Below are positions 26,483-36,836 of a stretch of 64,000 nucleotides of DNA, piece by piece. Made by a program: the position numbers and the translations under genes. Source of the DNA: Leptobrachium leishanense. Its lineage: Eukaryota > Chordata > Amphibia > Anura > Megophryidae. The notes under the pieces are model-generated. The model saw nothing but the letters and a program-made list of their open reading frames with translations, made no database searches and was not told the DNA's origin. The stretch is from NCBI GenBank assembly GCA_009667805.1, contig CM019069.1, forward strand, positions 46,372,201-46,436,200, read 5' to 3'. How positions within the stretch are numbered: the stretch's first letter is position 1; the number at the start of each line of letters is the position of its first letter.

Positions 26483-26784
26483 AGCAGAGGATCACTGATG
26501 CCATTGGCACCATTGATGAGGGTATGCTACAGCCAACATGGCAAGAAATCGAGTACCGTCTTGATGTGCTTCATGCAACTAATGGTGCCCATATTTATTT
26601 ATTTAATTATTTATAAAGGGTTTTTACCAGGAAGGATACATTGAGATTTCTCTCGTTTTCAAGTATGTCCTGGGTTCAAGAACATTGAGTGGTTACAGAA
26701 ATACAAAATAGTAAAATGCAAGATATTAACACAAAAACAAATATACAGATTAACAGGAAAATAAATACGTAGGAAATAAAGTCA

Positions 26785-27396
26785 TTATGTTACATGTTTA
26801 CAGGTGCATTCCGTATTGAGGTATGTTAATAGGGATCTCTTAAGGGACTTTAGACTGGGGGAAGATTTGATGGCGTCTGGGAGGTTATTCCATATTTGCG
26901 GTGCTCTGTAGGAAAATGAGGATCGAGCCACTTGCTTTTTGTATTGTGGTATTGCAAGTAAGGTGCTGGTCCTGGATCTGAGGTTATAGGATGAGGGAAC
27001 TGCTGGGGCAAGTAGCCTATTCAGGTAGGGTGGTAGCTTCCCAGAAAAGCTCTTAACCACCAGGTTGGAAAGGTGAAGGGTGCGTCTAGAGTCCAGTGAT
27101 GGCCAGTTTAGTTCTTTTAACATGTCACAATGCTGGGTCATGTAGTTACATTGTTGCACAAAGCGTCAGAATGAGTTATACACTGTAGTAAGTTTCTGGA
27201 GGTGTGTTTGCGGGGCGGCTGCATACACTACGTCTCCGTATTCAATGGCTGGCATAAGCATTTGTTGTACAATCTGCTTTCTTACCGCGGGGCTCAGGCA
27301 GGATTTATTTCTGTACAGGGCACCTAGTTTGGGGTAGAGTTTAGATGAGAGTTTTTCGATGTGGGGGCCAAACGATAGATTTGGGTCTAACCACAT
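26785..27396 (-). pseudogene. LINE reverse-transcriptase C-terminal part
   Basis: Two minus-strand segments separated by a stop near 27163 give WLDPNLSFGPHIEKL, AIEYGDVVYAAAP and then the conserved C-terminal RAPQIWNNLPDAIKSSPSLK block. These match the post-polymerase region of L2/CR1/Rex1-type LINEs. The segment is broken and non-functional. Confidence 0.75.
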
Positions 27397-28344
27397 ACCT
27401 AGATATTTGAGAGAAGTGACTGTAGTCAGCGTGTCATTTGATCTTGTCCTGACTCATAGATGGGGTGTTTGCAATTTGTGTAGTTTATGCTCCAAAGAGC
27501 ATTGTAACAGTTTTGTCAGTATTTAGAAAAAGTTTGTTATCTGCGATCCACTTTTCTACCCCTGTGAATTGTTCTTCCTCCAGCTGCGGGAGATTTGGTT
27601 TGCTGGTATAGATTAGTGTCGTCTGCGTACATGTGTACAGTTGAGGCTTTGCAGACATTGGGCAGATCATTTCTGAATATCGTGAATAGAAGGGGGCCAA
27701 GTATTGAGCCTTGGGGTGCACCGCATGTGACTGGGAGGGGGAAAGAGGAGCTGTCAGAAATGGATACATATTGCGACCGATCAGATACATATGTTTGAAA
27801 CCAGGTTAGCGTGCGATCACCAATACCGGAGTTTTTTTAAATTTTTTGTAATAGGATGCCATGATTTACTGTGTCAAAGGCCTTGGCAAAATCAAGGAAG
27901 ATGGCTCCAGTTAGGTTTCCTTGTTCCATGCCAGCTTGGATTTCATTACAAACTTTTAAAAGGGCAGTTGTAGTTCAATGATATGGACGAAAGCCTGATT
28001 GATCTGGGGTTAAATAATTCCGATACTGATAATAATCACATAATTGAGTGTAGACCTATTTTTCCAGAATTTTTGACATTGCAGGGAGCAGTGATATCAG
28101 GCGGTAGTTGGATAAGCTGGGATTTGATCAGGTCCAGACTGATTAATGTATTGAGTATTTCATTTTGTGGTTACGGAGAAGTTTAGTGATGACACTGGTC
28201 TAAAACTGAATTTCTCTGTGTTACAGGGTCTTTGCACAGTTGGTGGGGCCTGACCTGTGTGCTGCCTTTCTGATTGCATGTCATTTCCTATCTTAGCAAT
28301 CAGGGTGGTGACGCATCCAACAAAATAATTATTAAAAGCATTTG

Positions 28345-29091
28345 CTACATCCAGGGGGTGTTGTACAGTTTGATTACTTTGACAGCAGCCGGTTGGGAGT
28401 GGGCGGGGGGTTCTTGTATGTTACTAATGATTTTCCAAAAATTTCTAGGGTTTGATATGTTATTGTTTAAATTTTCATTGAAGTATTGGGCTTTAGCCAT
28501 TTTTGTTTGTTTTGTGCATGCATTCCGACATTTTCGGTATTCACAGTGATCGTTCATGGAACCAGTACTCTTGAAATTTGACCACAGGGAGTCTCTAAAC
28601 TGGTACATTTGCGTGAGGCCAGCTGTAACCCAGGGGAGGTGGGCCCCTTTTACTCGCACTTTACACAGCGGGGTATGGGTATTCCAGACTTTCAGGAGCT
28701 CGGATTGAAAGTATTCAATTGCACAGTCCAGGTCTGGGATTAGGTTTAGTCTGTACCATGGGAGCTGTTTGAGATCATTTAGGAAGGTTTCAAGATTAAA
28801 TTTCTTGAAAGACCTGGTGATTATTACCTTTGGTGGACATTTTGTGGCCCTTATTTTGCACACACAGTACACTAGGCAGTGATCACTGAAACTGTTAGCG
28901 AGAACGCCTGCCTCCTGTATTCGATCAGGACATGATGAGAGAATCCAGTTCAGCAAGGTGTGGTTAGGGCTTTTCATATTAATGTGAGTGGGGGAGGAGA
29001 TTAATTGTGTTAGCTGCAAAACCTTAAACAGTGAGCAGTGTTTATTGTTTTTAGGATTCAGCCAATCAACATTAAAGTCGCCGAGGACCAG
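28345..29091 (-). pseudogene. LINE endonuclease C-terminal part
   Basis: An open minus-strand stretch of about 249 codons encodes the C-terminal endonuclease motifs GDFN and SDHCLV and the following linker typical of L2/CR1-like ORF2 proteins. The N-terminal catalytic half of the endonuclease is absent because the LINE is 5'-truncated. Codons beyond 29091 belong to the mariner arm, not the LINE. Confidence 0.75.
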
Positions 29092-29236
29092 CATATAGAG
29101 GTGTATTAAATGAGGCAAAAAAAATTAAATATATACGTCTCATTTTGTAATAATTTTCACTTCTCTGTCTCTTCATTTGCCTTTGTAATACATTTTTGAA
29201 ATTGTAAAGAGACTTTATGGACACCCTGTATATCCA

Positions 29237-29364
29237 CCGGCTGGCTCGAGTAGGGGTAACATCACTGCTCTGTGTGGGGAGAGCCTGTGGAGACATGATT
29301 TTGATTTCAGCAAGAGCATCTCTCCAGTAAGTGTCCTTCGGCAAGACACCTAACGGTACATTTT
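29237..29364 (+). mobile_element. tRNA-derived V-SINE-like element, first part
   Basis: Plus-strand SINE head: CCACCGGCTGGCTCGAGTAG with an A-box-like GAGTAGGGG, a decayed B box (TGATTTTGATTTC), then the central TGTCCTTCGGCAAGACACC block. It stops at GGTACAT, where a second SINE is inserted, and resumes at about 29571. Confidence 0.75.
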
Positions 29365-29570
29365 ATTTTTTTTTGAGAAAGGATTTTACCAGGAAGGATA
29401 CATTGAGATTTCTCTCGTTTTCAAGTATGTCCTGGGTGGCGAGTATGTACCGTTAGGTGTCTTGCCAAGGACACTTACTGGAGAGGTTGCTCGCTGGGAT
29501 CGAACCCATGACTCCACAGGCTCTCTCCATGCAGAGCAGTGACAATACCTCTACTCCACCCAGCCGGTAC
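29365..29570 (-). mobile_element. tRNA-derived V-SINE-like element inserted in another copy
   Basis: Complete minus-strand copy. From its 5' end at about 29570 it has GTACCGGCTGGGTGGAGTAG (A-box region), the B box GGGTTCGATCCCAGC, the central TGTCCTTGGCAAGACACC block and the LINE-like tail ending AGGAAGGATACATTGAGATT plus an A-rich end. It splits the plus-strand SINE, with ACAT-like bases duplicated on both sides. Confidence 0.85.
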
Positions 29571-29660
29571 TCATACATACTCGCCACCCAGGACATACTT
29601 GAAAACGAGAGAAATCTCAATGTATCCTTCCTGGTATAATACTTTCTCAAAAAAAAATAT
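29571..29660 (+). mobile_element. V-SINE-like element, second part
   Basis: Continuation of the plus-strand SINE: TACTCGCCACCCAGGACATA, then GAGAGAAATCTCAATGTATC and TCCTTCCTGGTATAA, ending in an A-rich stretch. Together with 29237-29364 it makes one full copy. Confidence 0.75.
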
Positions 29661-29784
29661 GGTGGGGTTAAATCTGTTGTATTTTTTATTTTTATTTCCT
29701 TTTCAATTTATTAAAGCGCCTTCATGTCATTTCCTTCATGGACAGTATACAGGTAGAATGATAAGACAGGCCGCTTTTTACTTG

Positions 29785-30147
29785 CTTTGACATTGGGGCT
29801 TTTTTCTCCCTCCCATGCAGAGCTTTGTGTTTTGGTGGAATTTATCCCTCTCTTGCAGACCCCTGTGCCTTTTACCCCATCCCATGCAAAGTCCTATATT
29901 TTTACCCCCTTCCTCATGCAGGCTCTTTTTCTTTTGCTCTCTTCCAGGCAGAGACCCTTGTCTGTTACACCTTGTTTTGCGGAGCCTTGTGCTTTTTACA
30001 CCCTGTCTTTTGCTCGCTACCATACACGGCTCTGTCTTTTTTTAACTCCCTCATATATAGAGCGAGCCCTGTATATTTTACTCCCCTCTTTGTAAAGCCC
30101 AGTGTATTTACACTCATTCTTGCAGAGCTTTCACCTTCTTCTACATG
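29785..30147. repeat. degenerate tandem repeat
   Basis: Repeated, diverged blocks of about 40-45 bp around CATGCAGAGC(T/C)TTGTG and CTTTTTACACCC. At least eight copies with variable spacing. Open frames here are composition effects. Confidence 0.65.
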
Positions 30148-30510
30148 CAGGGCTTCCATGAGAATGCTCGGGGCCCCTTACTAAACCATTGCTCCCCCCC
30201 CCCTTTCCATCAGCTGCCCTTTTCAATAAACTCTTCCTCTCCAGTAAGGGGATCAAATGTGTTCCATTATTGGAGAGCTGTGGTCTGCATCTCGCTCTGG
30301 TGCAGACTATACTAATGGCTCCCTCAGTGATGAGCCTGAGCGCTGTTACCGACTCCCGATACCTCGGCCCTCCGGGAAATTTTGTGATAACTTGGTGGGC
30401 CAGTGGTGGCAACGAGTTTCCTTATGTCTCTGGCACTTGGAAAAACTGCACAGGTTTTGGCATGGCCCCCCTGGAGCCACTGGGCCCCTGAACATATCAT
30501 GTGCTGCCAG
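30148..30510. repeat. probable hAT-like repeat, copy 2
   Basis: Begins CAGGGCTTCC and shares GGGGCCCCTTACT, CCTCAGTGATGAG, CTTGGTGGGCCAGT-like and CACTGGGCCCCTGAACAT with 16915-17359. The right boundary is unclear. Confidence 0.45.
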
Positions 30511-31214
30511 ATTTATGCAGTTTTTTTTAATCAGTTTGCGTTTTATTGGAGTTTAGAGGCTATAGAAAATGTACGGTACAACGGCACCTAATTAAAAGGA
30601 GTACAATAAATTCTACAAAGGCAAATAAGGTCAAGGTTGGCACCTCACAGCACATCGTATGATAATGAAGAGGGGGGAAACAAATGAAAAAGGGGGGACC
30701 CACATAATATCACTTGCAATATACAATAAGTGCTGTCAGATTTAATGTATTAAAAAAACAGTAGTTCCTGGTGGTCCAATGGGACAGCAGGATGCTGCAC
30801 TCCACTCCTCCAGCAGCTGCAGACCACATAACTACTCTATCGCGGTATGCAGTGATGACGTGTAAGAGAGTCAGTGTGGGTGTAGCTAGAGCAAAAGAGC
30901 AGTCACGTGGTCTGCACCGGATGGTGGAGCACATTGCTCTCCCACCGGACCAAAAGTCGGTTTCAAATTTATTTTTTGCCACTCCATTTACCACCAGAGA
31001 TTTTATGCTCTCCCTGCAAAGAAAGTTAAGCAGAAGAGTGGGCTGGGATTTTATTATTAAAAAAAAAGAAAAAAATACACATATTATTTGAATACTCAAC
31101 ACACAGCCACCCCACACTACACATAACTATCACGCATGCAAACGCACAAATATGATATACAGCTACTACATATTAAAATAAGTTTTATAGTTGTGAAAAT
31201 CTGTGATATACTAT
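30511..31214. other. no gene recognised
   Basis: Begins with a T-run and an inverted-repeat-poor stretch. It may be an unclassified transposon (GCATGATGCTG-like, GTCTGCACCGG) but no ends were found. The frame pair near 30771-31091 lacks family features. Confidence 0.45.
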
Positions 31215-31216
31215 TA

Positions 31217-32880
31217 CAGTCAGGTCCAGAAATATTGGGACATCGACACAATTCTAACATCTTTGGCTCTATACACCACCACAATGGAGTTGGAATGAAA
31301 CAAACACAATGTGCTTTAACTGCAGACTGTCAGCTTTAATTTGAGGGTATGTACATCCAACTCAGGTGAACGGTGTAGGACTTACAGCAGTTTGCAGATG
31401 TGCCTCCCACTTGTTATGGGACCAAAGGTAATGGGACAATTGGCTTCTCAGCTGTTCCATGGCCAGGTGTGTGATATTCCCTCATTACCCCAATTACAAT
31501 GTGCAGATAAAAGGCCCAGAGTTCATTTCAAGTGTGCTATTTGCATTTGGAATCTGTTGCTGTCAACTCTCAAGATGAGATCCAAAGAGCTGTCACTATC
31601 AGTGAAGCAAGCCATCATTAGGCTGAAGAAACAAAACAAACCCATCAGAGAGATAGCAAGAACATTAGGCGTGGCCAAAACAACTGTTTGGAACATTCTC
31701 AAAAAGAAGGAACGCACCGGTGAGCTCAGCAACGCCAAAAGACCCGGGAGACCACGGAAAACAACTGTGGTGGATGACCGAAGAATTCTTTCCCTGGTGA
31801 AGAAAACACCCTTCACAACAGTTGGCCATATCAAGAACACTCTCCAGGAGGTAGGTGTATGTGTGTCAAAGTCAACAATCAAGAGAAGACTTCACCAGAG
31901 TGAATACAGAGGGTTCACCACAAGATGTAAACCATTGGTGAGCCTCAAAAACAGGAAGGCCAGATTAGAGTTTGCCAAACAACACCTAACAAAGCCTTCA
32001 CAGTTCTGGAACAAGATCCTATGGACAGATGAGACCAAGATCAACTTGTACCAGAGTGATGGGAAGAGAAGAGTATGGAGAAGGAAAGGAACTGCTCATG
32101 ATCCTAAGCATACCACCTCATCAGTGAAGCATGGTGGTGGTAGTGTCATGGCGTGGGCATGTATGGCTGCCAATGGAACTGGTTCCCTTGTATTTATTGA
32201 TGATGTGACTGCTGACAAAAGCAGCAGGATGAATTCTGAAGTGTCTCGGGCAATATTATCTGCTCAAATTCAGCCAAATGCTGCAGAACTCATTGGACGG
32301 CGCTTCACAGTGCAGATGGACAATGACCCAAAGCATACTGCAAAAGCAACCAAAGAGTTTTTGAAGGGACAGAAGTGGAATGTTATGCAGTGGCCAAGTC
32401 AATCACCTGACCTGAATCCCATTGAGCATGCATTTCACTTGCTGAAGACAAAACTGAAGGGAAAATGCCCCAAGAACAAGCAGGAACTGAAGACCATTGC
32501 AGTAGAGGCCTGGCAGAGCATCACCAGGGATGAAACCCAGCGTCTGGTAATGTCTATGCGTTTCAGACTTCAGGCTGTGATTGACTGCAAAGGATTTGCA
32601 AGCAAGTATTAAGAAGGGAAAGTTTGATTTATGATTATTATTCTGTCCCTTTACCTTTGGTCCCTTTACCTTTGGTCCCTTAACAAGTGGGAGGCACATC
32701 TGCAAACTGCTGTAAGTCCTACACCGTTCACCTGAGTTGGATGTACATACCCTCAAATTAAAGCTGACAGTCTGTAGTTAAAGCACATTGTGTTTGTTTC
32801 ATTCCAACTCCACTGTGGTGGTGTATAGAGCCAAAGATGTTAGAATTGTGTCGATGTCCCACTATTTATGGACCTGACTC
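31217..32880 (+). mobile_element. complete Tc1/mariner element (Tc1 type)
   Basis: Inverted repeats of about 215-230 bp bound the element. The left end reads CAGTCAGGTCCAGAAATATT and the right end is its near-perfect reverse complement ending GGACCTGACTC. TA dinucleotides at 31215-31216 and 32881-32882 are the duplicated target. A single uninterrupted transposase gene lies between. The two repeats differ at only a few positions, including an extra CCCTTTACCTTTGG unit on the right. This indicates a fairly young copy. Confidence 0.95.
31575..32612 (+). CDS. Tc1-type transposase, apparently intact
   Basis: 345 residues, the usual Tc1 length. DNA transposases of this family bind the terminal repeats, cut the element out and insert it at TA. 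The N-terminal third carries a paired-like helix-turn-helix (SVKQAIIRLKKQNKPIREIA) and the GRPRK AT-hook-like motif. The catalytic DDE triad is present: LWTDETK, then MDNDPKHTA, then LNPIEH, with 34 residues between the second Asp and the Glu. The glycine-rich GGGSVMAW box is intact. The ATG at 31575 is chosen because it gives the standard N terminus MRSKELSLSVK; the same frame stays open upstream only through the terminal repeat. No stop or frameshift is visible, so activity is possible but untested. Confidence 0.93.
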   Translation: MRSKELSLSVKQAIIRLKKQNKPIREIARTLGVAKTTVWNILKKKERTGELSNAKRPGRPRKTTVVDDRRILSLVKKTPFTTVGHIKNTLQEVGVCVSKSTIKRRLHQSEYRGFTTRCKPLVSLKNRKARLEFAKQHLTKPSQFWNKILWTDETKINLYQSDGKRRVWRRKGTAHDPKHTTSSVKHGGGSVMAWACMAANGTGSLVFIDDVTADKSSRMNSEVSRAILSAQIQPNAAELIGRRFTVQMDNDPKHTAKATKEFLKGQKWNVMQWPSQSPDLNPIEHAFHLLKTKLKGKCPKNKQELKTIAVEAWQSITRDETQRLVMSMRFRLQAVIDCKGFASKY

Positions 32881-32912
32881 TATATGTACACTACTTACAT
32901 TATTTTACGATA

Positions 32913-33182
32913 TCACACTGTGCGATTTATTGCACGGATTTTGCTGGAATATCGCGCTATGTAGCTTCTCCAAAGCATTTCAATGGAGCTGTTCACATCT
33001 TGCCAGGCGACGTCACGCGTCACTGTAGCATGTCGCTGGTACATGACCCTTTTTTTGAGATTTGCATTGGTGGTGTTTTGCAAAATCGCGCAAAACCGCG
33101 ACATTATCGCTCAATATCGGAAATATGAAAATCGCGCAGAAAAACACGCGATTTTCAAATCGCACAGTGTGAACGGGGCCTA
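32913..33182. mobile_element. TIR MITE, CACACTGTGCGATTT ends
   Basis: Inverted ends CACACTGTGCGATTT and AAATCGCACAGTGTG, about 270 bp, interior rich in CGCG and GCGATAT motifs. It begins about 30 bp after the Tc1 element. The outer GAACGGGGCCTA belongs to the right end. Confidence 0.65.
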
Positions 33183-34107
33183 ACACTTTGCCGCAGGTTA
33201 GTCCCAGACTCGCCTGAAGCATCTTCTTTGGGTTGCCTTTTGCATGTCTTTTGATTGCTGTGGAATTCAAGGAAAACACAAGAACATTAAATTTTTTTTT
33301 CCTTTCACCATTAGATTAAAAAAGTGCCAGTTTGCTCGATGGCAGAGTACAACCACCAATAATCCTCTAGAACCACTGTTTTTTCTTCCTATATCCTATC
33401 ATTAAAGCCGAAAGACCTTTAGATAAAAGACATAATTACTGCATGAAGTTGACACTTTAAGATGAAATGTGCTTATTTTATTTATTCAAACATTTGTCTC
33501 TGAATTTGCGTGAATAAACAATGTCAACAAACAGTAATTCCTCTAAACCCTGGCCTTAAACTGCTCTTACTCAATAAAAAGCTCAGAATCAGGACCAATT
33601 AACGTCACGGTAATCTTTCCTAGTGATAATGGAGTGAGACGCTCGCAGATTGAGCAGATTATATGGCCTACACTCTCCAATGACACACAAATCCAGCCAG
33701 CGGCTGCACTCTCTGCCAGCGCGGCGTCCAGGGCACAGTGAGAACGACATGTTATGCTGTCGAGGTAGATGGGGATCGCTACGTGGCCGTCAACTTAATC
33801 CAGGGAAGTTCTTCACATTCCCGAACGAAAATCATTTAGACTACAAAGAATAATCCGAACCACCAGTCACTAATGTAAGTTCCTATTGTTTTTATTTTTA
33901 TCTCTATTACTATTTCTTGAGGCCTTTGACTGAATACGCATTGACAGATTGCAAGAATACAGCTTTCAGAAAATATTCAGTTCCGTCCACATTGACCAAA
34001 ACCTACAGGACTGCAAATGTTAAATAAAGACGGCGTTCAACCCCCCCCCCCCCCAAAGACGAACTGGCTAGGAGAATCCAGAGCCGGAACTGGACAGTGT
34101 TTTGAAA
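33183..34107. other. no gene recognised
   Basis: AT-rich, unique-looking. A C-run of about 14 at 34040-34053 lies beside the Tc1 remnant. Confidence 0.5.
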
Positions 34108-34109
34108 TA

Positions 34110-34567
34110 CAATGCCTGTCCAACAAAAAGTCACACACTCTAATATTTGGATAGCCCTTTGCTTTGATTACGGCACGCATTCCCCGCGGCATCGTTTTGA
34201 TAAGCTCATGTAATGTCACAGCATTTATTTCCATCCAGAGCTCCATTATTTTGTGACCAAGATCTTGTAATGATGATGGGAGAGTCGCAGCGCTGCGTAA
34301 AGTCTTCTCCAGCACATTATCCCAAAGATCCTCAATGGGGATAAGGTCTGGACTGTGCGATGGCCAATCCATGTGTGAAAATGATGTCTCATGCTCCCTG
34401 AACCACTTTTGCACAATTTGAACCTGATGAATCCTGGCATTGCCATCTTGGAATATGCCCGCTGTGCCATCAGGGAAGAAAAAACTAATTGATGGACAAA
34501 CCTGCTCATTCAGTGTATTCAGGGAGTCACATGACCTCATTTTTTGCAGCTGAAACATATTAATCAC
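34110..34567 (-). pseudogene. Tc1-type transposase C-terminal remnant
   Basis: The minus strand gives [10 protein letters not shown] (second catalytic Asp region), then [17 protein letters not shown] with the catalytic Glu. The C terminus follows, including [15 protein letters not shown]. The DNA-binding half and the first Asp are missing. It is a different Tc1 lineage from the intact copy at 31217-32880. Confidence 0.82.
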
Positions 34568-34653
34568 TGCAATAATTATCCAATGGAAGGCTATTGGCTA
34601 ACTCCGGGGGGGGGGGGGTGACTTTCTTTTTTTTTTTTTTAGGCCAGGCAGTG
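34110..34653 (-). mobile_element. Tc1-type element, internally deleted
   Basis: Ends ATGCCTGTCCAACAAAAAGT on the left and the complement TTTAGGCCAGGCAGTG on the right, with TA at 34108-34109 and 34654-34655. Only the transposase C-terminal part remains. A G-run (34607-34617) and a T-run (34628-34640) have grown near the right end. Confidence 0.8.
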
Positions 34654-34655
34654 TA

Positions 34656-35589
34656 GCTTTGGTCATTACAGGATTAACCTATTGCTCACCTTCCTAGAAC
34701 AACTAAGTGATGATAACATAGTATCACAGTGGCATGACTTGAAATAAAATGGATTCAAATGCATCACGTTCAGCTTGTTACCACTGTTGAGCATTGAATT
34801 ATTGATTTTTTTTCTTTCCTGGTTTTTATTATTATCCTTTTTTTTTTCTTGCCGCCTGTCAAATTGCTGTATCTAAAAGGTGTTAAAGTTCTTTTCGGTA
34901 TTGATCTTTTAAAGGTGACGGCCTAGTGTGACAGACACTTCGATTACATATTCTCGGACTAAAACATGAGCATTTCAGCGTCTGTCAGTCCTGAGCGATA
35001 AAGGTTTATGTGGTGTGGTATTAGTAGTTTGCACCTGACTGATATCCACTGTTTGTGTCATATTATAGACATTTACAAGGGGGGGGGGCACGTGGAGACA
35101 ACAGTATTAATCTCTATGCAGCCACGGCCACGTTTTATAACATTTAATAAGTGTACATGTGCATAGTTCTCCATTTATTCTATGAGAATTAAAAAATGAA
35201 TCCAGTTTACAATCTAATACAAAAAGCCCCCAAAAAAATTTAAATTTTGTAACAATTTGCAGAGAATTAATCTTCTGAACCATCATATCCCTGTATAGCG
35301 TAAATAAAAGCAACAAATTTCCCTGTAGCACAAAACATAAAATGCTGAATTTTTCCATCGGCATCTCCATATTGCTGTCTCAGCCGGACCAGGCACCTGA
35401 GGGCAATGTCAGGCGGGTGCACTATGTGACTTGCCTTCCAGCGTCACATAAGAAACCAAACCTCTAATTGTGTTTAGTTTCACACGGTATAATGGTAATA
35501 AGCGCAGATGAAATTTTTTTCTTTGTTATTGTTACCGGAATCCACCTGGCTCTTTTGGGGGGAGGCCGGGCCGGCGCGGATATTCCCAG
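34656..35589. other. no gene recognised
   Basis: AT-rich DNA with a G-run near 35080. Nothing coding could be supported. Confidence 0.5.
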
Positions 35590-35705
35590 ATATTTCCCTG
35601 AACTACAGCTCCCATGGTTCTCTGGCCATCTATTACATTCAAAGAATTCTGGGAATTGTAGGCCATTAACGTCTGAGGGGCTGGAGTTTGTCAACTCTGG
35701 CCTAG
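35590..35705. repeat. relative of the 21410 MITE
   Basis: Contains CTACAGCTCCCATGGTTCTC, CATTCAAAGAATTCTGGG and GAGTTTGTCAACTCTGGCC. Partial copy. Confidence 0.5.
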
Positions 35706-35899
35706 GCTAGACGTTCTAGTAATTCTTTGTAAGTCCCTTCTGGAATAGCCAGCAATGGCATTCATCCTTTATGAGAAAGCGTGTTATTAATGCACATGAC
35801 TTGGCTTCCACTTTTAGGTTTGTACTACCACATGTCCTCCGCTATGGACAATGAGAGTCTGGGTTTCTGGACTAGTTCTAAAATAATTTTCAAAATATA

Positions 35900-36712
35900 C
35901 AGGGCCGGCCCAAGACATTGTGCTGCCTGGAGCGAAGGATGAAATGCTGACCCCCCCAAAAAAAAAAACACGCAGCGTGTATGAGCGTATCACAGTGCGC
36001 CACATCAATAAAATTTAAACACTCATACACACCGTACATTAGAATTTTCTTGCTGTGGAGCTCTGTGATACAGTAATGTGAGGTGTATATAACTGAGCCC
36101 AGCGTCACATACCCAGCAGTGCCCAGCATCACATGCCCGGCGTCACCCAGCAGTGCCCAGCGTCACATACCCAGCATATTTGCCCCCAGACTCACACATG
36201 GATATATTTGCCCCCAGGCTCACTCATGTATATATTTGCCCCAGGCTCACTCATGTATATATTTGCCCCAGGCTCACACATTGATATATTTGCCCCCAGA
36301 CTCACACATGGATAGATTTTCCCCAGACTCACACATGGATATATTTGCCCCCAGGCTCACCTCTGCCAGGCCCCTCTGACAGGCAGATCCTGCGGCCGCC
36401 GCGTTTCTTCCTTCAACGAGCGGCAGCCTCATGAGTATCTGCCGCTCGCCTGGGATCCAGCCTGCTGCGATCTCGCGAGATCACGTGATCTCGATTGCAG
36501 CAGGCTGGAGGATGGATCTCGGGCCTGCGGCAGATACTCATGCGGCTGCCGCTCGTTGAAGGAACGAATGTGGCTGCCGCACGATCTGCCGCCGCCGCAT
36601 AAAAAAATAGTGCAGAGCGCAGCAGCGGTGCTGGGGGCTGAAATTTACCACCCCCAAATTTCTGCTGCCTGGCGCCGCTGCTCCGCTCTGCACCATTGTC
36701 GGGTTGGCCCTG
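35900..36712. mobile_element. hAT element just upstream of the MYO3B exon
   Basis: Ends CAGGGCCGGCCCAAGACA and GTCGGGTTGGCCCTG, flanked by AAAATATA (35892-35899) and AAAATCTA (36713-36720), 7 of 8 matching. No transposase. It contains a tandem array (36175-36360) and a palindrome around CTCGCGAGATCACGTGATCT near 36470-36495. Confidence 0.85.
36175..36360. repeat. 27-30 bp tandem repeat
   Basis: About six units of TATATTTGCCCCAGGCTCAC plus TCATGTA or ACATGGA. Lies inside the hAT at 35900-36712. Confidence 0.88.
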
Positions 36713-36836
36713 AAAATCTAGAAAGAAAGTGTAAGAAACTTGAAAAGTTTCATAAGCAGTCAGACATTCTTTAAAAAATTATTTTTGGGGAAATAAATTA
36801 CAATTTTTTTTTTTTTTTACTTGTGTATTTTTTCAG

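Larger units (their letters stand above)
26592..29091 (-). mobile_element. L2/CR1/Rex1-type LINE, 5'-truncated
   Basis: Read on the minus strand, the piece begins inside the endonuclease domain (LVLGDFNVDW, then SDHCLVYC). It continues with a linker region up to about 28345 and degraded reverse-transcriptase frames (AIEYGDVVYAAAP near 27200). It ends with the family C terminus (RAPQIWNNLPDAIKSSPSLKS near 26850). Several stops and frameshifts make it inactive. The 3' end carries the tail AGGAAGGATACATTGAGATT and a TTTA-type microsatellite at about 26592-26620. That tail is shared with the SINEs listed here. Confidence 0.85.
25913..29228 (-). mobile_element. mariner-like element, palindromic and interrupted by a LINE
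   Basis: Ends read GGGGTGTCCATAAAGTCTC on the left and the complement GACTTTATGGACACCCTG on the right, with TA at 25911-25912 and 29229-29230. The left arm (25913 to about 26150) is repeated inverted in the right arm (about 26485-26590, continuing at 29092-29228). Only the middle (about 26150-26485) is single copy. A LINE occupies about 26592-29091 within the right arm, with a short CATAT-like duplication at its edges. Confidence 0.8.

Noticed and set aside
29380..29570. tRNA gene suggested by the GGTTCGATCCC B box
   Set aside because: The context is a tRNA-derived SINE with a LINE-like tail; no complete cloverleaf is present.
31341..31574. 78-codon N-terminal extension of the Tc1 transposase
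   Set aside because: It lies in the terminal inverted repeat; the family N terminus starts at the ATG at 31575.
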